The position numbers and the translations under genes were made by a program. A stretch of 64,000 nt of DNA, from assembly GCA_963783855.1 (NCBI GenBank), contig CAWAPE010000003.1:62001-126000 (forward strand), in the 5' to 3' direction. Shown here piece after piece: positions 34,196 to 41,128 of the stretch. The DNA comes from JAKAGZ01 sp963783855 (GTDB lineage: Bacteria; Bacteroidota; Ignavibacteria; Ignavibacteriales; Ignavibacteriaceae). The notes beneath the pieces are model-generated. The model ran no database searches, was not told the DNA's origin, and saw only the letters and a list, made by a program, of their open reading frames with translations. Each line of letters begins with the position of its first letter. Within the stretch, counting starts at the first letter, position 1.

Positions 34196-34502
34196 TACAA
34201 TAAAAAAATTAGCATAAATTCATCTTACAGAATAAAAAAAAATATCCTGACATATAAATAGTCAGATCGAGTCAACCGATTAAATAATTGTTGCCTTTTA
34301 TGTGAGTGTTCTTACGTGTGAATCTAAATTAGGGAGAAAAAAATGTTAGTTCTTATAGGATCAGATGGAAATCCCTATTCAAGGTAGCCAACTTCCTTGA
34401 CGAATTATTAGCCCGCATTAATTAGGGAATTACCTAATATTTTGCTAGTGTTTATTAGGCAATACCCTTATTTTTACTCAAGATAAATAAGGATATACCC
34501 TA
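34196..34502. other. 307-bp gap holding the NifX stub and the mmpA operators
   Basis: Apart from the 14-codon NifX remnant (34343-34387) and three operator-like repeats (34421-34503), nothing else was recognised. Confidence 0.7.
34343..34387 (+). pseudogene. Truncated NifX-like gene start
   Basis: AGGGAGA is followed by ATG and 14 codons (MLVLIGSDGNPYSR) that align with the N-terminus of the NifX-like protein at 24862 (MVICIGTDGNN), then a TAG. The Shine-Dalgarno and start are intact, but the rest of the gene is missing. It marks a deletion junction near the tRNA-proximal end of the island. Confidence 0.6.
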
Positions 34503-34503
34503 A
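34421..34503. promoter_or_regulatory. Three 16-bp operators at exact 33-bp spacing before mobile mystery protein A
   Basis: TTAGGGAATTACCTAA (34422-34437), TTAGGCAATACCCTTA (34455-34470) and TAAGGATATACCCTAA (34488-34503) are imperfect copies of one palindrome, T(T/A)AGG-N6-CC-T(A/T)A. They start exactly 33 bp apart, and the last overlaps the A of the ATG. The arrangement suggests cooperative autorepression by the XRE-type product of the gene. Confidence 0.75.
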
Positions 34504-34967
34504 TGAAAAATCTAAATAATTCATTAATGCTCGAACAGCTTGATAAAAAATTATCAAAATTTGCTGTAATTGAAAGTGATATAACTCCGTCAAGTGGATG
34601 GATTAAATCAATTCGTTTAGCTTTAAATATTTCACTTGTTCAGTTTGCCAAAATACTGAAGAAATCTTCTCCAACTGTGAAAGAATTGGAAGAAAGAGAA
34701 GCAAGCAAAAACATAACTCTCAAGAAGCTGTCAGAGATTGGGGAAGCCTTAAATTTAAAATTAGTATATGGCTTTGTTCCTAAAGATGGATCTCTTGAAA
34801 AGATGCTAGAAAATCGCGCACAAAAAATTGCTGAAGAAATTGTAATGAGAACATCACATACAATGAAACTTGAGGATCAGGAAAACTCTGAGGAGAGACT
34901 TAAAAAAGCAATAAAAGAAAGGGCGGAAAAAATTAAACGGGAGTTGCCAAAATATTTATGGGATTAG
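34503..34967 (+). CDS. Mobile mystery protein A (XRE-type HTH regulator)
   Basis: 154 residues. The central helix-turn-helix is GWIKSIRLALNISLVQFAKILKKSSPTVKELEEREASKNITLKKLSEIGEALNLKLVYGFVP. The motif WIKSIRLAL...S..Q.AK and the ending RELPKYLWD are typical of 'mobile mystery protein A', which is paired with a Fic-domain protein B in mobile elements and acts like the antitoxin/regulator partner. It overlaps the B gene start by 10 bp. Three phased operators cover its promoter. It is probably still expressed even though B is broken. Confidence 0.85.
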   Translation: MKNLNNSLMLEQLDKKLSKFAVIESDITPSSGWIKSIRLALNISLVQFAKILKKSSPTVKELEEREASKNITLKKLSEIGEALNLKLVYGFVPKDGSLEKMLENRAQKIAEEIVMRTSHTMKLEDQENSEERLKKAIKERAEKIKRELPKYLWD

Positions 34968-35206
34968 ATCTCGATTATACAGACGGGCAGACACCGCTTG
35001 ATGAAGAGTAAAAAGACGGACTGCTTATTCCAACAATCACTAATCGTGGTGAACTCGATGAGTTCGAACAACTTGGAGTCGAAAAAGCTAATGAATGGTT
35101 GCTGGGAAGAAAGTTAGGTGTTGATAAAATTCTTACCGAAGAATTTGTAAAAGAAAGAGAAATAATAAAAAACTGGGCATTGAAGAAAAAGAGTAATCCA
35201 GTTTAA
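34958..35206 (+). pseudogene. Mobile mystery protein B, truncated with internal stop
   Basis: From the ATG at 34958 the frame reads MGLDLDYTDGQTPLDEE, then TAA, then continues in frame with KDGLLIPTITNRGELDEFEQ ... KILTEEFVKER and ends after 83 codons. This is the N-terminus of mobile mystery protein B, in which TAA replaces the usual Asp/Glu codon. The Fic (AMP-transfer) domain that should follow is missing, so the toxin-like partner is inactive. Confidence 0.8.
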
Positions 35207-35246
35207 CAAACTTTTTAGAAATTGTATAGTAAACCAAATTGACGAA

Positions 35247-35510
35247 ATGCCAAATCACTATAAGAAATCAATACTTTATGCAGATGGCGAACAAATAATT
35301 TTGAAATCTTTTAGAACGAATGAAAATATTAAGACACAAATTCAGAGCTATTTTATTCTTGAATTTGAACGGTACAAAGAATTTGCTGGCCTTTATTCAT
35401 TTCTGATAAAATCAAAATGGATTGGTAATAAAACAACAATTATTCAACTTCAAAGGGTGGTTAAAAACTCCACCCTCGTAGAGAATTTCACAACTTCGGT
35501 AAAAATTTAA
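35247..35510 (+). CDS. Hypothetical protein, possibly a remnant
   Basis: 87 residues, no signal peptide, mixed helix/strand pattern (SILYADGEQIILKSF, FERYKEFAGLYSFLI). I do not recognise the family. It lies in a decayed region between the broken mobile mystery B gene and the tRNA, without a clear ribosome-binding site, so it may be a fragment of a larger mobile-element gene. No tyrosine-recombinase motif (R...HxxR...Y) is visible. Confidence 0.35.
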   Translation: MPNHYKKSILYADGEQIILKSFRTNENIKTQIQSYFILEFERYKEFAGLYSFLIKSKWIGNKTTIIQLQRVVKNSTLVENFTTSVKI

Positions 35511-35582
35511 ATGCCCAAAATATGACCAACACACACCAAACACACCCTATTTGGCCGTTTACACAGACTCTTTTAAAAATCA

Positions 35583-35624
35583 AAAAGCTCGAAAACAGCA
35601 TCTATTTGCCATAATCGAGCTTTT
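35583..35624 (-). terminator. Terminator of tRNA-Ser
   Basis: AAAAGCTCGA and TCGAGCTTTT form a 10-bp stem around a 22-base loop. On the minus strand it lies 11 bases after the tRNA 3' end and is followed by a T-rich tract. It is the tRNA terminator, or one brought by the inserted DNA. Confidence 0.65.
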
Positions 35625-35646
35625 ATTTTTAGTTGCGGAGAGTCAG
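35624..35646. repeat. tRNA-proximal copy of the 23-bp imperfect direct repeat
   Basis: Covers the last 11 bases of the tRNA-Ser gene and 12 bases beyond. It matches 18198-18220 at 21 of 23 positions in the same orientation. Confidence 0.55.
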
Positions 35647-35722
35647 GGATTCGAACCCCGGAAGGACTTGCATCCTTAACGGTTTTCAAGACCGCCGCAT
35701 TCAACCGCTCTGCCAACTCTCC
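35636..35722 (-). tRNA. tRNA-Ser (anticodon UGA)
   Basis: 87 bases. Acceptor arms GGAGAGT / ACTCTCC with discriminator G, D-arm GGCAGAGCGGTTGAATGC, anticodon stem-loop CGGTCTTGAAAACCG giving anticodon TGA, a long class II variable arm typical of Ser, and T-arm CCGGGGTTCGAATCCC. CCA is not encoded. The 3' end of the GIY-YIG gene overlaps its 5' end by 22 bp. Confidence 0.97.
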
Positions 35723-35958
35723 GATTCTTGAAGCTCTTTGAACTTTAACCCGGACTTGAAAGATTTAATTTCTTTTTCTCTTTTATAAGCCTCGGTCTCA
35801 GTTCTAAATTTTTCTATGTAAACAATTTTCCACGGTCTATAAGCTTTTGTTGATCGAGTCCTTCCTGAATTATGTTCTGCTAATCTCCTATCAGGGTTTT
35901 TACTACAACCAGTATAATATCGATCTTTTATTAAACTTTTTAATATATAAACATACAT
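35701..35958 (-). CDS. GIY-YIG nuclease-family small protein ending inside the tRNA gene
   Basis: About 85 residues from the ATG at 35958 (MYVYILKSLIKDRYYTGCSKNPDRRLAEHN). The frame stays open 13 codons further upstream, but that part is tRNA-fragment sequence. GIY-YIG signature residues are VYILKS, YYTGCS, the Arg-Arg-Leu-x-x-His block, and a downstream KREKEIKSFKSG. The last seven codons (ESWQSG and stop) are read out of the tRNA-Ser 5' end. The gene lies between the intact tRNA and a partial tRNA copy, suggesting a tRNA-targeting mobile nuclease gene. Single-domain GIY-YIG proteins of this type are common, and their physiological role is unknown. Confidence 0.85.
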   Translation of the reverse strand: MYVYILKSLIKDRYYTGCSKNPDRRLAEHNSGRTRSTKAYRPWKIVYIEKFRTETEAYKREKEIKSFKSGLKFKELQESESWQSG

Positions 35959-35967
35959 ACCAAAACT

Positions 35968-36057
35968 GCCGCATTTCCCGCAAAGCGGGACAAGCAACCT
36001 TTACCCCGCCCTTCGGGGGCGGAGTTTATCCCGCCTTGCGGGACCAACTCTCCGATT
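35968..36057 (-). repeat. Partial tRNA-Ser copy interrupted by a 68-bp palindromic element
   Basis: On the minus strand the bases at 36057-36044 repeat the tRNA 5' end (14 identical, AATCGGAGAGTTGG), and 35975-35968 repeat AATGCGGC from the D-arm/anticodon-arm side. Between them, in place of the D-loop, lies 35976-36043: two TCCCGC-nnn-GCGGGA palindromes flanking a central CCCCGCCC-TTC-GGGGGCGG stem. The GIY-YIG start codon lies just beyond. Confidence 0.75.
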
Positions 36058-36205
36058 TCAGGCTACAAATATAATAATAGTTGCTTTATGCACCAAGCGA
36101 TTTTGTTTGAAAATAGACATAAACTAAGATTATTCAGATAATATTTTATTATTTTTTATTGTATAAACAGATGCTAATTTAATAGACAAATAACCGGAGT
36201 TTTAA

Positions 36206-36968
36206 TTGGAAGGCCTTGAAAATTTCAAATCATTTGCTAAACATTTATCTATGGTTAGCGGTAATGTAATAAACAGCTATTTCAGAAGTGGTGTAAAAGT
36301 AGACTCCAAATCTGATTCTTCACCGGTTACTATTGCCGATAAAAAAGCCGAAGAATTAATGCGCGAGGAAATTATGAAAGAATTTCCGGACCACGGAATA
36401 ATCGGGGAGGAATTTGGGAAAGCATAATGAATCTTCTGACTATCAATGGATATTGGATCCGATAGACGGAACAAAAAGTTTTATTTGCGGAACGGTAACT
36501 TTTGGAACATTGATCGCTTTGACATTTCAGGGAAATCCTGTCCTCGGAGTTATAAATCAGCCGGTGTTAAAAGAATTCTTAATCGGTGATAATAATTTTA
36601 CAGAGTTAAATGGGAACAAAGTAAGAGTAAGGGAAACAAGTAATTTATCAGATGCGGTCCTGCTGGGGACTGATCACTTTGGTATAGGCGAATATTTTAA
36701 CCAGGAAAAATTTAATGAGCTGGCAAAACAAGTTAAGCTGTACAGGAACTGGGGCGATTGTTATGGATATTATCTTGTTGCTACCGGTTTTGCGGATATT
36801 ATGATTGACCCGATTATGAGCATCTGGGATTCGATGGCGCTTATTCCGGTTATTAAAGGAGCAGGCGGAATCATAACTGATTATAAAGGGGAAGATGCTA
36901 TTAGTGGAACCAGTATAGTTGCATCAACTCCGGGAATACACAGCGAAATTATTAAAGCACTTAATTAA
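36206..36968 (+). pseudogene. Inositol monophosphatase / histidinol-phosphatase family, frame broken near 36420
   Basis: Two overlapping frames (36206-36427 and 36414-36968) together encode one normal-length protein of about 252 residues. The first supplies VTIADKKAEELMREEI and GIIGEEFG. The second supplies WILDPIDGTKSFICG and the C-terminal IWDSMALIPVIKGAGG. Removing one base from the GGGAAAG run near 36419-36424 joins them as EEFGKHNESSDYQWILDPIDG. All Mg-binding residues (Glu of GEE, DPIDGT, IWD) are present. This is either a true inactivating frameshift or a single-base sequencing error. It starts with TTG after CCGGAG. The family dephosphorylates inositol-, histidinol- or nucleotide-phosphates. 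Confidence 0.85.
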
Positions 36969-37728
36969 TACCAAAAATTACAAAGATAAGAATTGTTAAA
37001 ACTGAGACAATTAAAGCCATCAATTTTCTGTTTTTCACATTGAAGAAACTAATTATCCCACCGATCCACAAAATCATTATTAATATTCCGGTCAGGTTAA
37101 ATAACTGTGTTATTTGCGGAATTGATTTCCCGAGTGCGGACAATTCATAAGTCTTTTTTACAGGGATCAAAAACATTGCATAAAATACGAACGAGATAAA
37201 AGCGAAAAAAGAAAGCTTCTTTATCTTTTCATTTTCGTTGAAATATTCCAATCCTATGCGGGTGCTTAAAAATATTCCTCCGAAAAGGGCAATGTAATAC
37301 CAGGCCATAATCTGGCCGGAAACTCTCCCAAGGAATTTCATTGTTATCCCTTTTTCTGATGGTACCGTAAAAGACTGCTCCTGGTAATTCATAATTACTT
37401 TGTAAACAACTTTGCTCATTGTTGGCTGTTTGGGAATTGTTGCAGAGAGTATTCCATTTGAAAAATCCATCCCCGCTTTCTTCCAATCAGAATTACTCCC
37501 GGGCTCTCGGTATTCAAGAACTGCTTTCAAATCCTTAATATCGCTGAAAAGCATTACTTTATAATCATCATCACTTCTGTAAACCCTGTCAAATTTGTAG
37601 CCTACTTTCTGATGGCCAAATTCAACAGTGCCGGTTATAGGTTTTTCCGGATCTATAGTCCTTAAAAGAACTGAAACGATAATAGTAATTACAAAGGCAC
37701 CCGCCCAGAGAATAATTTGTTGTTTCAT
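36961..37728 (-). CDS. Membrane protein with N-terminal extracytoplasmic domain, unknown family
   Basis: 255 residues. An N-terminal membrane helix (IILWAGAFVITIIVSVLL) is followed by a beta-rich region of about 110 residues outside the membrane (VEFGHQKVGYKFDRVYRSDDDYKV), then four membrane helices (about 140-158, 173-190, 210-226, 235-253). It has no catalytic motif that I recognise. It overlaps the 3' end of the convergent phosphatase frame by 8 bp. Confidence 0.65.
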   Translation of the reverse strand: MKQQIILWAGAFVITIIVSVLLRTIDPEKPITGTVEFGHQKVGYKFDRVYRSDDDYKVMLFSDIKDLKAVLEYREPGSNSDWKKAGMDFSNGILSATIPKQPTMSKVVYKVIMNYQEQSFTVPSEKGITMKFLGRVSGQIMAWYYIALFGGIFLSTRIGLEYFNENEKIKKLSFFAFISFVFYAMFLIPVKKTYELSALGKSIPQITQLFNLTGILIMILWIGGIISFFNVKNRKLMALIVSVLTILIFVIFGIN

Positions 37729-37796
37729 CTTTAATAAATTTTTGTGGTGATCAAAAATAGGGAATTTTGATATAAAATTTTGTTGAATTTAAAACA

Positions 37797-37831
37797 AAAA
37801 GTGAGACCGGTTAAAAATCGATCTCACTTTT
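37797..37831 (-). terminator. Terminator after the Yip1-family gene
   Basis: AAAAGTGAGA and TCTCACTTTT form a 10-bp stem with a 15-base loop just downstream (minus strand) of the gene at 37852-38655. The T run continues into TTTTTGTTTT. Confidence 0.75.
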
Positions 37832-37851
37832 ATCAGGAAATTAAAGAGTAA

Positions 37852-38655
37852 TTACATCCCAAAATTTTTCAGGAAAGGTAAAACTTTTGCAAGGAAGAAG
37901 AACACTAAGCTTCCCAGTATCCAGATAGCAAATATTGTAATTATATATTTTTTTACGTTATCTGATCTAAACATTTTGGCCAGACCGATACCTGTAACTG
38001 CGTAAGCCCAAATAGAGAATATATCAAGCTTACCCAGAACCCAGCCGACAATAGTAGATTTGTCCGAACCGAGGAATGCAGCCACACTTGTATCTGTAAG
38101 CATTTTACTCATTAATAATGACAGGAGCGCAGTTACAATTACCTGGATCATGGATATGTATGAAACAAGCCCGGTCGTCGAAAGGGCGGAGGTGTACGTC
38201 CCGTTACCTTTGAGAACAAATTTTGCAAAGATAAAATAAATACCGGCAATTATAAAAAAGAAAATAAAACCTATAACAAGAATAGAAACAGTCTGTATTA
38301 CTTTGCCTATTGTACCAAAGGCATAATTTGTCTGCCTGTCAATTATCTGGTCAACCTGTTCTTGTGTCATTTGGCCGCTTTCTACTCTTGGTGCCATAGC
38401 TTTTTCAATATTTTCTCTCATCTTCTGTTTCGCCTGGTAGGCAATTTCTTCGTTGTTCATCACAACTATTCTGGAGAGTGACACCAGCACGAGTAAGATA
38501 AGCATTGGTAAAAACCAATCCATTGTTTTCGGCGGAAATTTTGCAATTTTACTAAAAGTGGATGAAGGTTCAGTTATGACACCGATCATTTTATCAGAAT
38601 GACTCAGTTCCATTTCCTCAGATTCAGGAGTGCCCTGTGTATCTAAATTGTCCAT
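37852..38655 (-). CDS. Yip1-family membrane protein
   Basis: 267 residues. A cytoplasmic N-terminus rich in acidic residues is followed by five membrane helices, with a long soluble loop (about residues 75-110, RENIEKAMAPRVESGQMTQEQVDQII) after the first. GKLDIFSIWAYAVTGIGLAKMF near residue 205 is typical of bacterial Yip1-domain proteins. Its role is poorly known in bacteria. ATTCTCC in plus-strand orientation just upstream represents a GGAGAAT ribosome site for this start. Confidence 0.78.
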   Translation of the reverse strand: MDNLDTQGTPESEEMELSHSDKMIGVITEPSSTFSKIAKFPPKTMDWFLPMLILLVLVSLSRIVVMNNEEIAYQAKQKMRENIEKAMAPRVESGQMTQEQVDQIIDRQTNYAFGTIGKVIQTVSILVIGFIFFFIIAGIYFIFAKFVLKGNGTYTSALSTTGLVSYISMIQVIVTALLSLLMSKMLTDTSVAAFLGSDKSTIVGWVLGKLDIFSIWAYAVTGIGLAKMFRSDNVKKYIITIFAIWILGSLVFFFLAKVLPFLKNFGM

Positions 38656-38845
38656 ACATTCTCCTTTAAGTTTTATTTGAAATCAGCATTAAAAAAATTA
38701 GAGATTGTTTGCTGAAAAGGCAATAAAAAAGTGATAAACACACAAATTTTATATACCGAAATTGAGCATTTTTCTGGCAAAGCGTTTATAGTATAATTAA
38801 CTTTATGGCATTGAATTTTTTAATATTCTAATTAACAGGCTTAAA

Positions 38846-40219
38846 ATGAAGACAATTATTGAACCTTTTAAAATAAAATCAGTAGAACCAATTCGTTTTA
38901 CAACAAAAGAAGAAAGAGTAGAAATTCTGAAAAAAGCAGGGTACAACACTTTTATGATTCCTGCGGATGATGTTTTAATTGATCTGCTTACTGACAGCGG
39001 AACATCAGCGATGAGCGCGAAGCAATGGGCCGGAATTATGGAAGGCGATGAATCCTACGCAGGCTCTAAAAGTTTTTACCGCTTTGAAAAAGCTGTGAAA
39101 AAAATTACAGGACTTGAATACATTATTCCAACTCACCAGGGTAGAGCCGCTGAAAAGATTTTGTTTTTTAACGTTGGAGCAAAAGGGAAATATATTCCAA
39201 ATAATACCCACTTTGATACTACCCGCGCAAATATAGAATTCACCGGTGCTGAAGCAGTTGATCTGCTGAATGAAATAGGAAAGAAACCGGAGGTCAGGGC
39301 AGATTTCAAAGGCGATATGGATGTTGAAAAACTTGAAGCATTCATTAAAGATAAAGGAGTTGAAAACATACCTTTATGCATGATAACCGTCACTAATAAT
39401 TCAGGCGGAGGCCAGCCCGTATCGATGAAAAATATTCGTGATGTGAAAGCTGTTTGTAAGAAACACGGGATTCCGCTTTTCCTTGATGCCTGTCGCTTTG
39501 CCGAGAACGCATACTTTATAAAGAAAAGAGAAAAAGGGTATGAAAATAAATCGGTGCTTGAAATTGCACAGGAAATGTTCTCTTATGCAGACGGCGCTAC
39601 TATGAGCGCAAAAAAGGACGCGCTTGTAAATATCGGTGGATTCCTTGCAATGAACGATCCCGATCTCGCAATGAAATGTAGAAATTTATTAATTGTTACA
39701 GAAGGATTTCCAACATACGGCGGACTAGCAGGGCGTGATCTTGAAGCAGTTGCACAGGGACTTGAAGAGGTTGTTGATGAACATTACCTGGAATACAGAA
39801 TAAGAAGTGTGGAATACCTTGGAGAGAAACTTGTCGCCGCAGGCGTTCCAATTATCGAACCACCGGGCGGACACGCTATCTATCTTGATGCTAAAAGATT
39901 TCTGCCGGATGTGCCGCAGGAACAATTTCCCGGTCAGTCCATTACCTGTGAATTATATATAGAAGGCGGCATTAGAGCAGTTGAAATAGGAAGTGTAATG
40001 TTTGGTAAATATGACAATGATGGTAAACTGATTCCGCCTCCAATGGAATTAGTGAGAATGGCTATCCCGAGACGGGTTTATACTCAAAGTCATATCGATT
40101 ACCTGATAGAAGTAATACTCGAAGTATATAAAAACAGGAAATCTTTGAAAGGATACGAAATTACATACGAAGCTCCTATGTTAAGACATTTTACAGCTCA
40201 GTTTGCTCCGGTAAAATAA
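38846..40219 (+). CDS. tnaA: Tryptophanase
   Basis: 457 residues, fold-type I PLP enzyme of the tryptophanase / tyrosine phenol-lyase family. SYAGSKSFYRFE, LFLDACRFAENAYF and TMSAKKDALVNIGGF (PLP Lys in the KK pair near residues 256-257) are diagnostic. Specificity residues favour tryptophanase: FDTT (Asp where tyrosine phenol-lyase has Thr) and GIRAVEIGS (Ile where tyrosine phenol-lyase has the phenol-binding Arg). The reaction is L-Trp to indole, pyruvate and ammonia. No TnaC-like leader peptide or TnaB permease gene is adjacent. It overlaps the next gene by 1 bp (TAATG). Confidence 0.88.
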   Translation: MKTIIEPFKIKSVEPIRFTTKEERVEILKKAGYNTFMIPADDVLIDLLTDSGTSAMSAKQWAGIMEGDESYAGSKSFYRFEKAVKKITGLEYIIPTHQGRAAEKILFFNVGAKGKYIPNNTHFDTTRANIEFTGAEAVDLLNEIGKKPEVRADFKGDMDVEKLEAFIKDKGVENIPLCMITVTNNSGGGQPVSMKNIRDVKAVCKKHGIPLFLDACRFAENAYFIKKREKGYENKSVLEIAQEMFSYADGATMSAKKDALVNIGGFLAMNDPDLAMKCRNLLIVTEGFPTYGGLAGRDLEAVAQGLEEVVDEHYLEYRIRSVEYLGEKLVAAGVPIIEPPGGHAIYLDAKRFLPDVPQEQFPGQSITCELYIEGGIRAVEIGSVMFGKYDNDGKLIPPPMELVRMAIPRRVYTQSHIDYLIEVILEVYKNRKSLKGYEITYEAPMLRHFTAQFAPVK

Positions 40220-41046
40220 TGCAGCTTGAAAAAAAATATGAGTTTTCACACGACCGGCAGCTGTGGCGATTGATTCCTGATGAATCCGGTAAAATTATAA
40301 TTGAAGAAAGAGATACTGAGACTAAGGAAGTATTTTTTAATTGTCTCGATATTAATTCCGGAAATGAAATCTTCAGCAGTTTCCGGATGGAAGAAAAATT
40401 CTGGATTGGTGTTGAGACAATCTATAAAGAAATAATTTTCTTCCATAAGTATCAGAAACCAGAAATGCCGGGACACAAAGGAATTATTGCGTTTGATATT
40501 GCTTCCCGGGAAACGCTCTGGATAAATTCAGAGCTTTCATTTCTTTTTATAAAAAACGAAAAAGTTTATTGTTTTAAACCACTTTTTGAAGGGAGAAAAT
40601 TTTATACTCTTAATTATAAGACCGGTGAAATTCTGGAGGACCTTGGAAACGCTGCCGAAAGTGTGAACAAATTAATGGAAGAAGAAAATTCTCCGGAAAA
40701 GTATAAGGATTATGTGTTTCCGGAAGTATTTGATTCTGCTCAGAATATTTCTGATGAAGCAAAAAATATTATTAACTCTTTCCGTGAAGAGAGAGTTATT
40801 GCTGGCAAAATAGATTTTGCAGTTTATAGCTCTCTATTAATTTTTAATGCACATGAAGTTATGTCTGACGGAAAACTTTGTAATATTTTCAGAGCCTACG
40901 ATATTGAGAACAAAACCTTACTATTTGACCAAATTTTGAATAAAAGTAGTGAGACCTTCATTCCTGATTCTTTCTTTATAAAAGATGATCTCCTCTTTAT
41001 CCTGATCGAAAAAGTTAGTCTTGTTGTTTATAAAATAAAGAGTTAA
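40219..41046 (+). CDS. DUF4905-like beta-propeller-type protein
   Basis: 275 residues, no signal peptide, beta-rich with repeated 'GxIxAFDIxSRETLW' and 'YTLNYKTGEILEDLG' units resembling PQQ-type propeller blades. The beginning (LEKKYEFSHDRQLWRLIPDESGKIIIEERD) and HKYQKPEMPGHKGIIAFDI fit DUF4905, a Bacteroidota family of unknown function. It is translationally coupled to tnaA by a 1-bp overlap, but no functional link is known. Confidence 0.65.
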   Translation: MQLEKKYEFSHDRQLWRLIPDESGKIIIEERDTETKEVFFNCLDINSGNEIFSSFRMEEKFWIGVETIYKEIIFFHKYQKPEMPGHKGIIAFDIASRETLWINSELSFLFIKNEKVYCFKPLFEGRKFYTLNYKTGEILEDLGNAAESVNKLMEEENSPEKYKDYVFPEVFDSAQNISDEAKNIINSFREERVIAGKIDFAVYSSLLIFNAHEVMSDGKLCNIFRAYDIENKTLLFDQILNKSSETFIPDSFFIKDDLLFILIEKVSLVVYKIKS

Positions 41047-41128
41047 ATTATTATAAATAAAGAAACTTCTCAGATTCGACATTTGAGGGTAATTGCGGTT
41101 TAATTTAACACTGCAAAAGGAGAATAGA

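Larger units (their letters stand above)
18198..35646. mobile_element. Putative 17.4-kb genomic island at tRNA-Ser(UGA)
   Basis: The block is bounded by the intact tRNA-Ser gene (3' end at 35636) and a direct repeat of that end at 18198-18220. Its content is accessory: sigma-54 regulators, cytochromes, NifX/Mrp metal-cluster proteins, peroxiredoxins and a permease. The tRNA-proximal end carries decayed mobile mystery protein genes. Both flanks hold ordinary cell-envelope and housekeeping genes. No integrase, transposase or conjugation gene is visible, so if it is an island it is an old, fixed one. The boundaries are inferred from the repeat. Confidence 0.4.

Noticed and set aside
34421..34503. 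Regularly spaced repeats that could be a small CRISPR array
   Set aside because: Repeat units are only 16 bp, imperfect and palindromic, and the last overlaps a start codon. They are operators.
35247..35510. An integrase remnant next to the tRNA
   Set aside because: No tyrosine- or serine-recombinase residues are identifiable in the 87 residues, so it is left as hypothetical.
36406..36440. Selenocysteine or programmed read-through in the phosphatase gene
   Set aside because: The first frame ends in TAA, not TGA, and the continuation is in another frame. A simple one-base change explains it.
38656..38845. TnaC-type leader peptide before tryptophanase
   Set aside because: No short frame with the required Trp-containing pattern and ribosome site was found.
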